From Streptomyces sp. F001 (GTDB taxonomy: Bacteria > Actinomycetota > Actinomycetes > Streptomycetales > Streptomycetaceae): DNA of 32,371 bases. Below the pieces are notes generated by a model. That model had not been told where the DNA came from, did not search any database, and saw only the letters and a list, made by a program, of their open reading frames with translations. The position numbers and the translations under genes were made by a program. The DNA lies in the NCBI RefSeq assembly GCF_004187715.1, contig NZ_QZWF01000027.1:1-32371 (forward strand). The letters run 5' to 3'. This document shows positions 18,853 through 27,585 of the stretch, in pieces. How positions within the stretch are numbered: the stretch's first letter is position 1; every line of letters starts with the position of its first letter.

Positions 18853-19560
18853 TCACGCCTCCCCGTCGGCGGAGTCGAAGCGGTAACCGACGCCCCACAC
18901 CGTCTGGATGAACCGCGGCCGGGCCGGATCGTCCTCCACCTTGCCGCGCAGCCGCCGCACATGGACGGTCACCGTGGACAGATCACCGAAGTCCCACCCC
19001 CATACCTCGCGCATCAGCTCCTCCCGGCTGAACACCCGTCCGGGATGCCGCAGGAAGAACGCGAGCAGGTCGAACTCCCTGATGGTCAGGGCGAGTTCGA
19101 TGCCGTTCTTGGCGGCGCGCCGGGCGCCGGGGTCGACGGTGAGTCCGGCGGTCCGCAGGGTGCCGGCGGGCTGCCGGCCGGGCCGGGCGCGGCGCAGTAC
19201 CGACTCCACCCGCAGGACCAGCTCGCGGGGGCTGAACGGCTTGGTGACGTAGTCGTCGGCGCCGACCTCCAGGCCGAGAATCCGGTCGTCCTCGTCGCCG
19301 CGCGCGGTGAGCATGATGACCGGCACGGGTCCGCGGTCCCGCATCCGCCGGCACACCTCGAGGCCGTCCATGCCGGGCAGCATCAGGTCCAGCACCACCA
19401 GGTCCGGCCAGTGCACGGCGGCCCGCGCGAGCGCGTCGGGGCCGTCACCGGCCCGGTCCACCACGTATCCGGCCCGGTCGAGATACCCGGAGACGACCTC
19501 GGAGACGGTCGGGTCGTCATCGACGACCAGAACCCGCGCCCCGTACGACTGTTGTTCCAT
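18853..19560 (-). CDS. OmpR-family response regulator of second two-component system
   Basis: A 235-residue regulator: RVLVVDDDPTVSEVVSGYLD, phosphoacceptor Asp58 in PDLVVLDLMLPGMDGLEVCR, VIMLTARGDEDD, and DDYVTKPFSPRELVLRVESV. The winged-helix domain is LALTIREFDLLAFFLRHPGR, VFSREELMREVWGWDFGDLS, TVTVHVRRLRGKVEDD, then QTVWGVGYRFD. ATG 19558-19560. It is first in a two-gene operon with the kinase downstream. The target genes are not apparent. Confidence 0.92.
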   Translation of the reverse strand: MEQQSYGARVLVVDDDPTVSEVVSGYLDRAGYVVDRAGDGPDALARAAVHWPDLVVLDLMLPGMDGLEVCRRMRDRGPVPVIMLTARGDEDDRILGLEVGADDYVTKPFSPRELVLRVESVLRRARPGRQPAGTLRTAGLTVDPGARRAAKNGIELALTIREFDLLAFFLRHPGRVFSREELMREVWGWDFGDLSTVTVHVRRLRGKVEDDPARPRFIQTVWGVGYRFDSADGEA

Positions 19561-19649
19561 GCCGCCAGCCTCGCACTCGGCATCGGCAGGTGGCGCCGCC
19601 GCCCCCGGATGTCCCGGATTCGTAAGGAACCCGACCGCGGTGGAAACGT

Positions 19650-20891
19650 TCAGGCGTGCCCGAGGACCTCGTGCACCGGGGGCGGCCGACTCCGCAGCCG
19701 GGCCGCCAGGACGGCCACGTCGTCCTCCGCATGCCGGGCGTCGAGGCGGGCCAGGACGGTGTCGAGGATGCCTTCGACCCCCTCCGAAGCGTTGAAGTGG
19801 AGCCTCGCCAGTCGGTCCAGGGACTGGTCGATGTCCTCGCCGCGGTGCTCGACGAGCCCGTCGGTGAACAGCACCAGGGTGCTCTCGGCGTCCAGCTCGT
19901 ACGTGGCCGGCTCGTAACCGCCCAGTCCCGTGCCCAGCGGCGGGCCGACCGGCACCGGGAGCAGCGACGTGTCGCCCTTGCCGTCGATCACCGCGGGCGG
20001 CAGATGGCCGGCGCTGGCCAGCGTGACCTGTCCGCGGTTGGGGTCGACACGCACGATCAGACAGGTGGCCGGCCGGCGGTCGGACTCGCTGGAGGCGATG
20101 TCGTCGAGCTGGCGCAGCACCCGGTGCGGCGGAAGGTCGGCGGAGGCGATGTAGCGCAGGGCCGAGCGGTACGCGGTCATGTCCACGGCGGCTTCAATGC
20201 TGTGCCCCATCACATCACCGACGACGAGCAGCGTCCGCCCGAAGTGCAGCCGGACGGTCTCGCACCAGTCACCGCCGACCAGGGCGCGGTGCCCCACGGG
20301 CAGATAGCGGATCGCGACGTCCAGGTTCGGATGCGGCCGGCCGGGCTCGGCGAGCAGCGCGCGCTGGAGATCGCCGACTATACGGCTCATCCGGTCGTGC
20401 TCCCGGGCGTGCCGGACGTGCGAGGCGGCCCGCTCGGCGAGCAGGGCGAGGGCGTCCGTCTCCGAGCGCGTGAAAACCCCCCCCTGCCGGGCGCACACGA
20501 GGACGCCGTAGTGGTCCTCGCCGCTGGCGAGCGGCACACAGAGCGCCGGGCCGGCCTCGTGCCGTCCGACCCGGCTGCCCACCCTGCGGACCACCGCCGC
20601 GGCCCACGCGATGTCCGGCAGTACGGCGGCGTCGCCACTGACCGCCTCGTACGCCGACTCCGTCTCGGTACCGCCCCGCACTATCGCCGCGGCGCCGCCG
20701 ATCAGGCCGGACACCGCGCCGGTCAGCTCCGAGCAGGTGGTCTCCTCGTCCAGCGTCGTGCCGATCCCGGCCGCGGTCGACCGCAGCGCCGTCAGCCGCG
20801 ACGACACGCCGGTCCCGGCAGCGGACGTGTTCGTACGGCCGACGGCGTGCACCATCGAGGGTCTTCGGAAGGACTGGAGCCATCGAGCCAC
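19650..20891 (-). CDS. GAF-SpoIIE (PP2C-type) serine phosphatase
   Basis: About 413 residues. The GAF-like region (about 40-190) includes GSRVGRHEAGPALCVPLASG, HYGVLVCARQGG and ALALLAERAASHVRHAREHD. The SpoIIE phosphatase domain has DLQRALLAEPGRPHPNLDVA, metal-binding LVGGDWCETV and LLVVGDVMGHSIEAAV, STLVLFTDGLVEHRGEDID and a final AEDDVAVLAARL. Such enzymes dephosphorylate anti-anti-sigma (STAS) proteins in partner-switching. No RsbW-type kinase domain is present, unlike the other phosphatase at 21906. GTG 20889-20891 is preceded by AAGG at 8 nt. GTG 20900 and ATG 20855 are in-frame alternatives. It is divergent from uppP. Confidence 0.88.
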   Translation of the reverse strand: MARWLQSFRRPSMVHAVGRTNTSAAGTGVSSRLTALRSTAAGIGTTLDEETTCSELTGAVSGLIGGAAAIVRGGTETESAYEAVSGDAAVLPDIAWAAAVVRRVGSRVGRHEAGPALCVPLASGEDHYGVLVCARQGGVFTRSETDALALLAERAASHVRHAREHDRMSRIVGDLQRALLAEPGRPHPNLDVAIRYLPVGHRALVGGDWCETVRLHFGRTLLVVGDVMGHSIEAAVDMTAYRSALRYIASADLPPHRVLRQLDDIASSESDRRPATCLIVRVDPNRGQVTLASAGHLPPAVIDGKGDTSLLPVPVGPPLGTGLGGYEPATYELDAESTLVLFTDGLVEHRGEDIDQSLDRLARLHFNASEGVEGILDTVLARLDARHAEDDVAVLAARLRSRPPPVHEVLGHA

Positions 20892-21003
20892 ACTGAACAC
20901 CTTAAAACGTACTTAACGGACACAGACCGCACAGGTTCCCCGGGCAACCACCTGCGGGCGTCCAGACGTCCCGACGTCGACACACTGAACGGCTGAAGCC
21001 CCC

Positions 21004-21867
21004 ATGAGCTGGTTCGAATCCATCATCCTCGGCCTGATCCAGGGCCTGACCGAGTTCCTGCCCATCTCCTCGAGCGCGCATCTGCGGCTCGTCGCGGCCT
21101 TCTCGGGCTGGCAGGATCCGGGCGCGGCCTTCACCGCGATCACGCAGATCGGCACGGAAACCGCCGTGCTCATCTACTTCCGCACCGACATCGGCCGCAT
21201 CATCAGCGCCTGGTGCCGTTCCCTGGTGGACCGGAAGACGCGCCAGGACCAGGATGCCCGCATGGGCTGGATGCTGGTGATCGGCTCGATTCCCATCGGG
21301 GTGCTCGGTGTCACCTTCAAGGACCAGATCGAGGGCCCTTTCCGTGACCTGCGCCTGACCGCCACCATGCTCATCGCCATGGGCATCGTCCTGGGCATCG
21401 CCGACCGCGTCGCCGCCCGCGCCGAGGCCGGCGGCCGCCACCGCACCGCCGTCGAGGGCAAGACCCTGCACGACCTCACCGTCCGGGACGGCCTGATCTA
21501 CGGCCTGTGCCAGGCGATGGCGCTGATCCCCGGTGTCTCCCGGTCCGGCGCCACCACCAGCGGCGGTCTGTTCATGGGCTACACCCGGGCGGCCGCCGCA
21601 CGGTACTGCTTCCTCCTCGCCATCCCGGCCGTCCTCGCCTCCGGGCTCTACGAGCTGAAGGACGCCACCGAGGGCGGTCACGCCACCTGGGGTCCGACGC
21701 TGCTGGCCACTCTCATCGCCTTCGCCGTCGGGTACGCCGTCATCGCCTGGTTCATGAAGTTCATCGAAACCAGGAGTTTCATGCCGTTCGTGCATTACCG
21801 CATCGCCCTCGGCCTGGTCATCATCGCCCTGGTGACCTTCGGCGTGATCAGCCCGCACGCGGCCTAG
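21004..21867 (+). CDS. uppP: Undecaprenyl-diphosphate phosphatase UppP (BacA family)
   Basis: A 287-residue polytopic membrane enzyme that converts undecaprenyl diphosphate to the monophosphate. This recycles the lipid carrier of peptidoglycan and other wall polymers; extra activity confers bacitracin tolerance. Both family signatures are complete: LIQGLTEFLPISSSAHLRLV near the N-terminus and ALIPGVSRSGATTSGGLFMG, then YTRAAAARYCFLLAIPAVLA. Further helices follow (LLATLIAFAVGYAVIAWFMK; RIALGLVIIALVTFGVI). ATG 21004; stop TAG 21865-21867. It is a single gene flanked by two SpoIIE phosphatase genes. Confidence 0.96.
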   Translation: MSWFESIILGLIQGLTEFLPISSSAHLRLVAAFSGWQDPGAAFTAITQIGTETAVLIYFRTDIGRIISAWCRSLVDRKTRQDQDARMGWMLVIGSIPIGVLGVTFKDQIEGPFRDLRLTATMLIAMGIVLGIADRVAARAEAGGRHRTAVEGKTLHDLTVRDGLIYGLCQAMALIPGVSRSGATTSGGLFMGYTRAAAARYCFLLAIPAVLASGLYELKDATEGGHATWGPTLLATLIAFAVGYAVIAWFMKFIETRSFMPFVHYRIALGLVIIALVTFGVISPHAA

Positions 21868-21905
21868 GTGTATCGACCCGCAGGGTTGTTCACGCGGCTG
21901 ACGCC

Positions 21906-24348
21906 TCAGGGCAGCGGCTGTTCCGTCCAGATGACCTTGCCGTCCGTGGTGTAGCGGGTCCCCCAGCGCTCGGTGAGCTGGGCGACGAGGAACAGCCCGC
22001 GCCCGCCCTCGTCCTCGGTCCTGGCGCGGCGCAGCCGGGGTGAGGTGCTGCTGCCGTCGGAGACCTCGCAGATCAGCGCACGGTCGCGCAGCAGCCGCAG
22101 CCGGACCGGGCCGGTCGCGTGCCGGATGGCGTTGGTGACGAGTTCGCTGGCGACGAGTTCGGTGGTGAAGGCCATGTCGTCCAGCCCCCAGACGGCCATC
22201 TGGTCGGTGACCGCCGCACGGGTGCGGGAGACCACCGCCGGGTCGCTGGGCAGCTCCCACTGCGCGACCCGCTCCGGCCCCAGTGCGTTCGTACGGGCCA
22301 CCAGCAGGGCCACGTCGTCGCTCGGCCGGTCCGCGAGCAGCGCGTCGAGGACCGCGTCACAGGTCTCCTCCGGCGGTCGGCCTGCGCAGGCCAGTACGGT
22401 ACGCAGCCGCTCCAGGCCGGTGTCGATGTCGCGCAGCCGGTCCTCGATCAGGCCGTCGGTGTACAGCACGAGCTGGCTGCCTTCGGCCAGGTCGAGCTCC
22501 ACGGTCTCGAACGGCATCCCGCCGAGCCCGAGCGGCGGCCCCGACGGCAGATCGACGAACTCCACGGTGCCGTCGGGTCCAACGACCGCCGGGACGGGAT
22601 GCCCGGCACGGGTGAGGCTGCAGCGCCGGGACACCGGGTCGTAGACGGCGTACAGGCAGGTGGCGCCGACGATGCCCGCGTCCGGGTGGGTGTTCTCCAC
22701 CGCCCAGCCCTCGCCGCGGTCGAGCCGTCCGACCAGGTCGTCGAGGTGGGTGAGCAGGTCGTCGGGCGGCAGGTCCAGGGAACAGAAGTTGTGCACGGCG
22801 GTCCGCAGCCGGCCCATCGTCGCGGCGGCGTGCAGACCGTGGCCGACGACATCGCCCACGACCAGCGCCACCCGCGCGCCGGACAGCGGGATGACGTCGA
22901 ACCAGTCGCCGCCGACGCCGGCCTGCGCAGGCAGATAGCGGAAGGCGGCCTCGACCGCGCTCTGCTCGGGACGCCCGCGGGGCAGCAGGCTGCGCTGCAG
23001 GGCGAGAGCGGTGGTGTGCTCGCGCGTGTAGCGGCGGGCGTTGTCGATACAGATCGCTGCGCGGCCGACCAGTTCCTGGGCGAGGGACAGGTCGTCGTCC
23101 TCGAAGGGGGCGGGCTGCCGCGAGCGGTAGAAGCTGACCACGCCGAGGGTCACGCCGCGCGCCTGCAGCGGAACGGTGATCAGGGAGTGGAAGCCCGCCG
23201 CGAGCATCCGCTCGGTCCCCTCCGCGTCCTGGCCGTGCCGGCCTTCGGCCGCGGCCAGGTCGGGTTCCAGCACCGACTGGCCACTCTCCAGACCGTGGGC
23301 CTGCGGTGTGGCCGGGCCGTAGTGGACCGCTCCGCCGGTCTCCTGCAACGGGGACTCCCCGGGTACGGCGCCCAGTGCGACCCGGCGCAGCGCGGTGTCC
23401 TCGCCGAGCGGCCCCGGCTCGTCGCCGCGCAGCACGGAAGCGGGCAGATCCACGGCGGTGAGGTCGGCGAACCGCGGAACGGTCACCTCCGCCAGCTCCT
23501 CCGCGGTGTGCGCGACGTCGAGGGTCGTTCCGATCCGGACGCCGGCGTCGTGCAACAGCTCCAGCCGCCTGCGCGCCAGCACGGCCAGCCGACCGACACC
23601 GGGCTCACCGACGAGCAACAGCCAGCCGTCGGCGGCCAAGTCACCGGCGTCCTCCCGCAGCGCGGTGAACGCGGAGACAGCGGGCGCCTCCGGCGAGGGG
23701 ACAGCGGGGGCAGGGGGCGCCTCCGGCAGGGAGGCGGCGGGCGCAGCCGGGTCAGCCGGTGCGGATACGGCCGTCCGCATGACGACGGCCGACGCCGACG
23801 GCACGGAAGCCGTGGTCGACGCCGCCAGGAACGGTGACACGGTGGGCATCCGACGCAGGCGGCGACGATACGGCAGCTTGGGCCGATGCGGCAGAAGGTG
23901 CCGATGCGGCAGAAGGCGTCGGCGCGGCAGACGAACCCGACCCAGAAGCGACGACACAATAACGAACCCGACCCAGGAGCCGCCGACCGCAGCGAGCCAG
24001 CCGCAGTCCCGACCGAGCCGAGCTGGTCGAGGAGAGTGCAGACGAAGGACGGCGAGAGGACCGTAGTCCCGACGAGATGGACAGCGAACCGCCGGCGACC
24101 AGATCCATGGTGAACAGGACCTTGTCGTCGTCGGCGGCCCAGCTGGCCGGCGCGAGAACATGAGGGTGATCGATCCTCAGCGCCTGTTCGCGTACGAAGC
24201 GCAACAGCGAGTGCGCGTCGCTCTGCTGCAGGACCTTGGCGGCCACATAGCGACGTCGGCGATGGTCCCAGGCACGCCAGACGGCGCCGACTCCTCCACG
24301 CCCGATCGGATCGACCAGTTCGTACCGTCCGGCGAAGACCTCACCCAT
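21906..24348 (-). pseudogene. SpoIIE phosphatase with RsbW-like ATPase, apparently fused to a Ser/Thr-kinase N-lobe; frameshifted at the junction
   Basis: From ATG 24346-24348 (GGGGGAGGAG upstream) a Hanks-type kinase N-lobe is clear: YELVDPIGRGGVGAVWRAWD, VAAKVL (ATP Lys), FVREQALRIDHPHVL (helix-C Glu), and FTMDLVAGGSLS, then HLVG, DYGPL and FVCTLLDQL in shifting frames. No HRD, DFG or APE follows. Instead comes an Ala/Ser/Pro-rich linker (SAAPTPSAASAPSAASAQAA), then a clean frame (about 23750-21906): GAF-like regions (LELLHDAGVRIGTTLDVAHT; FHSLITVPLQARGVTLGVVS), SpoIIE domain (QAGVGGDWFDVIPL; VALVVGDVVGHGLHAAAT; LVLYTDGLIEDRLRDID; DVALLVART), and HATPase (VASELVTNAIRHATGPVRLR; EDEGGRGLFLVAQLTERWG). 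ATGs at 23849 and 23780 could start the phosphatase alone but have no ribosome-binding site. The phosphatase/ATPase part is certain; the fusion is inference. Confidence 0.75.
23882..23980. repeat. Short tandem repeats in the kinase/phosphatase linker
   Basis: An 18-bp unit (GCCGATGCGGCAGAAGGT/C) occurs at 23882-23899 and 23900-23917. A second motif, ACGAACCCGACCCAGRAGC, occurs at 23931-23949 and 23962-23980 (31-bp period). These lie exactly where the kinase homology is lost. Confidence 0.75.
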
Positions 24349-24510
24349 CGCTGTGCGCCGCTCCTCCCCCTACGATCCCAGGGCTTCCCCCCTTGCCTGC
24401 CCCTCGACGAGTGATACGACCCCTCTCGCGGCCTCTCCTCGCGCCGCTCTCACCGCCGCCGTGCAACAGGCCCGACTGCCGCACCCCCACGCGGCGAACG
24501 GGCCGTGCGG

Positions 24511-25059
24511 TCAGCTCTGGTGGGCCTGGTAGTGCGCGACGGCGTCGGAGGTGCGGCCCGCGCCGTACACCCGGAGGAACTCTGCCAGCTCCGGATGGGT
24601 CGGGGCGAGAGTGTCCGCGGCCTCGATGATGTCTCCCGCGGCCGCCACCGAACGCAGCAGCGACTGGATCTCGCGGACCACCCGCTTGACCGTGGGCGCT
24701 CCCGAGCTGCTCGTCGTCTGTGTGCTGTTGCTGAGCACCGAGCCCCCCTGCGACTTCTTGATCTCCTCCATCCGATCGGTGGCCTCCGCCGCGCTCACAC
24801 TGCCGTCCGCCACCTGTGCAGCCAGGTCCTGCAGCAACTGCACCCGCTGGACCACGGCAGGGTTTCCGATCTTCGCCCGCTGACCGCTCATCAGCTGGGA
24901 CAGCATCGGCGCGGACAGTCCCAGCACCCCCGCGAGACGAGCCTGGTTGAGTCCAAGATCGTCTATGAGCTTACGGAAGAGCGCCCCCAGCGGCTCCCCG
25001 TACCAGTTCCGCTGCAGTTCCCGCGCTCTTGCGGTGGCTTCCTGCTGTGCGGCGTCCAT
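24511..25059 (-). CDS. Helix-turn-helix (Xre/Cro-like) DNA-binding protein
   Basis: A 182-residue protein. ATG 25057-25059 follows GGGGAG. The helix-turn-helix lies at about residues 30-60 (IDDLGLNQARLAGVLGLSAP, then MLSQLMSGQRAKIGNPAVVQ). Next are a helical segment (VQLLQDLAAQVADGSVSAAE, EEIKKSQGG), a Ser/Thr-rich spacer, and a C-terminal helical domain ending HPELAEFLRVYGAGRTSDAV and HYQAHQS. The target and ligand are unknown. The frame is open upstream to 25119, but the palindrome at 25091-25108 and the ribosome-binding site favour the shorter start. Probably autoregulated. Confidence 0.88.
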   Translation of the reverse strand: MDAAQQEATARARELQRNWYGEPLGALFRKLIDDLGLNQARLAGVLGLSAPMLSQLMSGQRAKIGNPAVVQRVQLLQDLAAQVADGSVSAAEATDRMEEIKKSQGGSVLSNSTQTTSSSGAPTVKRVVREIQSLLRSVAAAGDIIEAADTLAPTHPELAEFLRVYGAGRTSDAVAHYQAHQS

Positions 25060-25090
25060 TGCGTCTCCCCATCGCTTTCCCCAAAACCGC

Positions 25091-25108
25091 GGTTCGCTGT
25101 AGCGAACC
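25091..25108. promoter_or_regulatory. 18-bp palindrome GGTTCGCTGTAGCGAACC, probable operator
   Basis: Perfect 8-bp arms with a 2-nt centre lie 31 bp upstream of the helix-turn-helix gene start. On the minus strand a TAAGAT (complement near 25118-25123) resembles a -10 box, so the palindrome would cover the transcription start. The position suits autorepression. Confidence 0.6.
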
Positions 25109-25242
25109 ACGCCGAGCATCTTACGGAGAGTGGTCGTTCACGGGGACCCCCCAATCTTTTTGCGAGATACCGGGGGTCACCCGCTACTCTGGTCTGCGGC
25201 GCCCGCCGGTACGCGGTTCTTCCGGCCGGACGTCTCCCTTCC

Positions 25243-25315
25243 GGGGCCTTAGCTCAGTTGGTAGAGCGCTGTCTTTGCATGGCAGATGTCAGGGGTTCGA
25301 CTCCCCTAGGCTCCA
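25243..25315 (+). tRNA. tRNA-Ala (anticodon TGC)
   Basis: A full cloverleaf is visible. The acceptor is GGGGCCT/AGGCTCC with discriminator A at 25315. The D-arm is GCTCAGTTGGTAGAGC. The anticodon arm is CTGTC-TTTGCAT-GGCAG with anticodon TGC. The T-arm is AGGGG-TTCGACT-CCCCT. The 3' CCA is not encoded (CCG follows). It reads GCN alanine codons. It stands alone, divergent from the helix-turn-helix gene. Confidence 0.96.
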
Positions 25316-25320
25316 CCGGT

Positions 25321-25363
25321 AAATGCCCTCTGGCCTGCGGAAACGCGGTTCGGAGGGTATTTT
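25321..25363 (+). terminator. Terminator of tRNA-Ala
   Basis: AAATGCCCTC (25321-25330) pairs with GAGGGTATTT (about 25353-25362, one G-T pair), followed by a short T run. It is placed five bases after the tRNA. Confidence 0.65.
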
Positions 25364-25923
25364 CGTGTCTCGGTACACGCAGAACACACGTATGCGCACG
25401 GGGAGCGGCAGCGGCTCCTCGAGGCACGCCGACCGGATCGGTCAGGCTTCCGCGCGTCCCGCTTCAGCCCAGGCGGACGCACCCCGGCCCTCGACATCGT
25501 GGACTCTGCCAGTCTGTGGGACGTCGACCTGCCCGACCCGGCCCACGCGCTACGCCGCCGGATCACGGATCCGGCGCGGCGGACCCACCTGAGCCACTCA
25601 CACCGGAGGATCGGTGCTTCGGTGGATGTCCCAGCTCACCTGTTGACGGCCGGTGCACCTGCGACAGCTCATTGCAGGCGCAACCGGACTCACCCTCGTG
25701 CGCAGAGATGAACGGTGCCCCCAAGCTCCTGACGCACGGTGCCGTTCTTGGCAATCAGCACCGCAGCTCGCGCATGTGACAGGTGAGGTACGGCTGTGCC
25801 GCGCAATCGTCAACCAGGTGCAATAGCAAGCAAGTTACGGCCGTACGACGCAGAGCGCGCGCCGCTCGCCGGTTTCACGTGAAACGCCGTTCCACCCGGG
25901 GCATCCGCGTGAATCATCACTGC
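25364..25923. other. Gene-poor stretch between tRNA-Ala and DUF5324 gene
   Basis: About 560 bp with no convincing protein gene. Short open frames exist on both strands but lack ribosome-binding sites and recognisable motifs. On the minus strand around 25690-25770 a short frame reads about AVLIAKNGTVRQELGGTVHL and stops soon after; I cannot support it as a gene. The clear element is the parS palindrome at 25872-25885. Confidence 0.5.
25872..25885. promoter_or_regulatory. parS site (GTTTCACGTGAAAC), ParB binding
   Basis: An exact 14-bp palindrome identical to the core parS sequence used by chromosomal ParB in Streptomyces and other bacteria. ParB loads here to build the segregation complex; parS sites cluster around oriC. 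It lies in non-coding DNA. Confidence 0.88.
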
Positions 25924-25953
25924 GGGGCGAGAGACCCACAAGTCTCCCGCCCC
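25924..25953 (-). terminator. Terminator of the DUF5324 gene
   Basis: GGGGCGAGAGAC (25924-25935) pairs with GTCTCCCGCCCC (25942-25953), a 12-bp stem with one mismatch and a 6-nt loop, just past the stop of the minus-strand gene. Confidence 0.7.
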
Positions 25954-25966
25954 ACGGTCAGACGGC

Positions 25967-26668
25967 TCAGCCGCGGTCCTCGCGGTCCGCAGCCTCCTCC
26001 TCGGCCTCCTTGGCCTGCACCTCGGGATCGAGCACGGACTGTCCGCTGCCGTCCACCGACGTGAGCCGGCCCGACTCGGAGACCTCGGTCGCGGCGGGCG
26101 GCTCGACCAGCCAGTCAGGGTTGGCCTGCTTGTCCCACCACTTCCAGGCGGCGAAAGCGCCGCCCGCGAGAACGCCGAGAACCGCCAGTACCTTCACGGC
26201 CCGGCCGGCCTTGGCCCGCCGTTCATGCTTGCGGACCAGCTTGTGAATCTCCTCGGCCGAGACCTGGCCACGCAGCGCGGCCAGCGCGGCGGCACCACGC
26301 GACGCCGCCTCGTCCTTGACGGGCCCGGCCGCGGCCACCGCCTGCTCGATCTTCGGCCGGGAGTAGTCGGCAGCCTGCCGGGCAGCCATACGGGTACGGA
26401 AAGCGGCCTCATGGGCGGCGTGGTCCACCCTCGGCGGCACATGCGAACGGGCCTGTTCCAGGCGCGGCGCGAGATGCGACTCGTACTGGACGCGGGCCTG
26501 CCCGGCGGCCTGCGACACCCTGGGCGCAAGCCGTACGCGTGCCTCGTGTGCATAGTGCGCGGTCCGGTCCTTCGCCGTGTCGGCGTACGGCGCCACCACT
26601 TCCGCGGCGTGCAGCACGCTGTCCTTCGCCGAGCCGGTCGCGGCGCGCACGCTGTCGATGCGGGTCAC
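25967..26668 (-). CDS. DUF5324 family membrane-associated protein
   Basis: A 233-residue protein. The GTG start 26666-26668 follows GGAGGAGGAACCC. The first ~150 residues are alanine-rich amphipathic helices (SVRAATGSAKDSVLHAAEVV; YADTAKDRTAHYAHEARVRL; AAFRTRMAARQAADYSRPKI), likely coiled coil. One membrane segment follows (AVKVLAVLGVLAGGAFAAWK) and then an acidic tail (VQAKEAEEEAADREDRG). This is a conserved Streptomyces family of unknown function, usually near the cyclophilin gene of this block. The helical part and single membrane anchor suggest a structural or scaffold role, which is inference. Confidence 0.85.
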   Translation of the reverse strand: MTRIDSVRAATGSAKDSVLHAAEVVAPYADTAKDRTAHYAHEARVRLAPRVSQAAGQARVQYESHLAPRLEQARSHVPPRVDHAAHEAAFRTRMAARQAADYSRPKIEQAVAAAGPVKDEAASRGAAALAALRGQVSAEEIHKLVRKHERRAKAGRAVKVLAVLGVLAGGAFAAWKWWDKQANPDWLVEPPAATEVSESGRLTSVDGSGQSVLDPEVQAKEAEEEAADREDRG

Positions 26669-26982
26669 GGGTTCCTCCTCCTCGGTGGCGTACGTATTTC
26701 GACTTTCCACCCTTTTAGGGATCATGCCTGCCCAAGCATGACGTGGCATGTGAGGACGGGCATCCGGGTCATGGTCGCCGCGCAATAGCGGATGAATACG
26801 GCAACAGGAGCTTGTCGTCGACAATGCCACGGATCGCCGCTCCGCGCTCCCGCCACGGAACGACTCATCGGAAAATCTGCAAGCCCTCCGCCCGGATTCC
26901 CGCCCGAAACAGCACGTCGGGCGACGTACGGCGCAGGCCGTGCGAGGATCGTGGGTCACAGGAAGACAACGGAAGGCAGATC
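26669..26982. other. Divergent intergenic region, DUF5324 / cyclophilin
   Basis: About 310 bp without a gene. It must hold both promoters. I see an inverted repeat TCATGC-N8-GCATGA (26722-26741) and a GAGGAT hexamer at about 26943 that could be the -10 of the cyclophilin gene. Neither is strong. Confidence 0.35.
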
Positions 26983-27515
26983 GTGGCTGAGCAGCTTTAC
27001 GCCACCCTGAAGACCAACCACGGCGACATCCAAGTTCGGCTCTTCCCGAACCATGCGCCGATCACGGTCAAGAACTTCGTCGAGCTCGCCAAGGGCGAGC
27101 GTGAGTGGACCCACCCGGCCACCGGCCAGAAGTCCACGGACAAGCTGTACGACGGCACGGTCTTCCACCGGGTCATCAGCGGCTTCATGATCCAGGGGGC
27201 GACCCGCTGGGCAACGGCACGGGCGGCCCCGGTTACCAGTTCGCCGACGAGTTCCACCCGGACCTGCAGTTCGACAAGCCCTACCTGCTGGCGATGGCCA
27301 ACGCCGGCCCGGGAACCAACGGCTCGCAGTTCTTCATCACCGTCTCCCCGACGGCCTGGCTGAACCGCAAGCACACCATCTTCGGCGAAGTCACGGACGC
27401 GGCCAGCCAGAAGGTCATCGACTCGATCGCGAGCACCCAGACCAACCCGCGCACCGACCGCCCCCTCAACGACGTCGTCATCGAGTCGGTCGTCGTGGAG
27501 ACCCGCGAAGGCTGA
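26983..27515 (+). pseudogene. Cyclophilin-type peptidyl-prolyl cis-trans isomerase, one frameshift
   Basis: A single-domain cytosolic cyclophilin of about 177 residues that isomerises Xaa-Pro bonds in folding proteins. GTG 26983 follows GGAAGG. Family motifs: TLKTNHGDIQVRLFPNHAPI, VKNFVELAKG, VFHRVISGFMIQG (catalytic Arg), then after the break PLGNGTGGPGYQFADEFHPD, MANAGPGTNGSQFFITVSPT and LNRKHTIFGEV. The break is at about 27196-27203, in a run of five G where six (or GGCGG) are expected (IQGGDP). The homology is complete on both sides, so this is very likely a read error. Confidence 0.92.
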
Positions 27516-27585
27516 GCCGGAAGGCCCACGAGGACCAAGTCGGAGGACCCGCAAAAGCCGAGTCCGAGACCTCCCGTAGGGAACC

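Noticed and set aside
17644..19917. Long plus-strand open frame opposite the second two-component pair
   Set aside because: It is antisense to clearly conserved kinase and regulator domains and has no family motifs or ribosome-binding site.
25243..25923. tRNA-Ala with the following gene-poor DNA as an integrated-element attachment site
   Set aside because: No integrase gene and no repeat of the tRNA 3' end found in the window.
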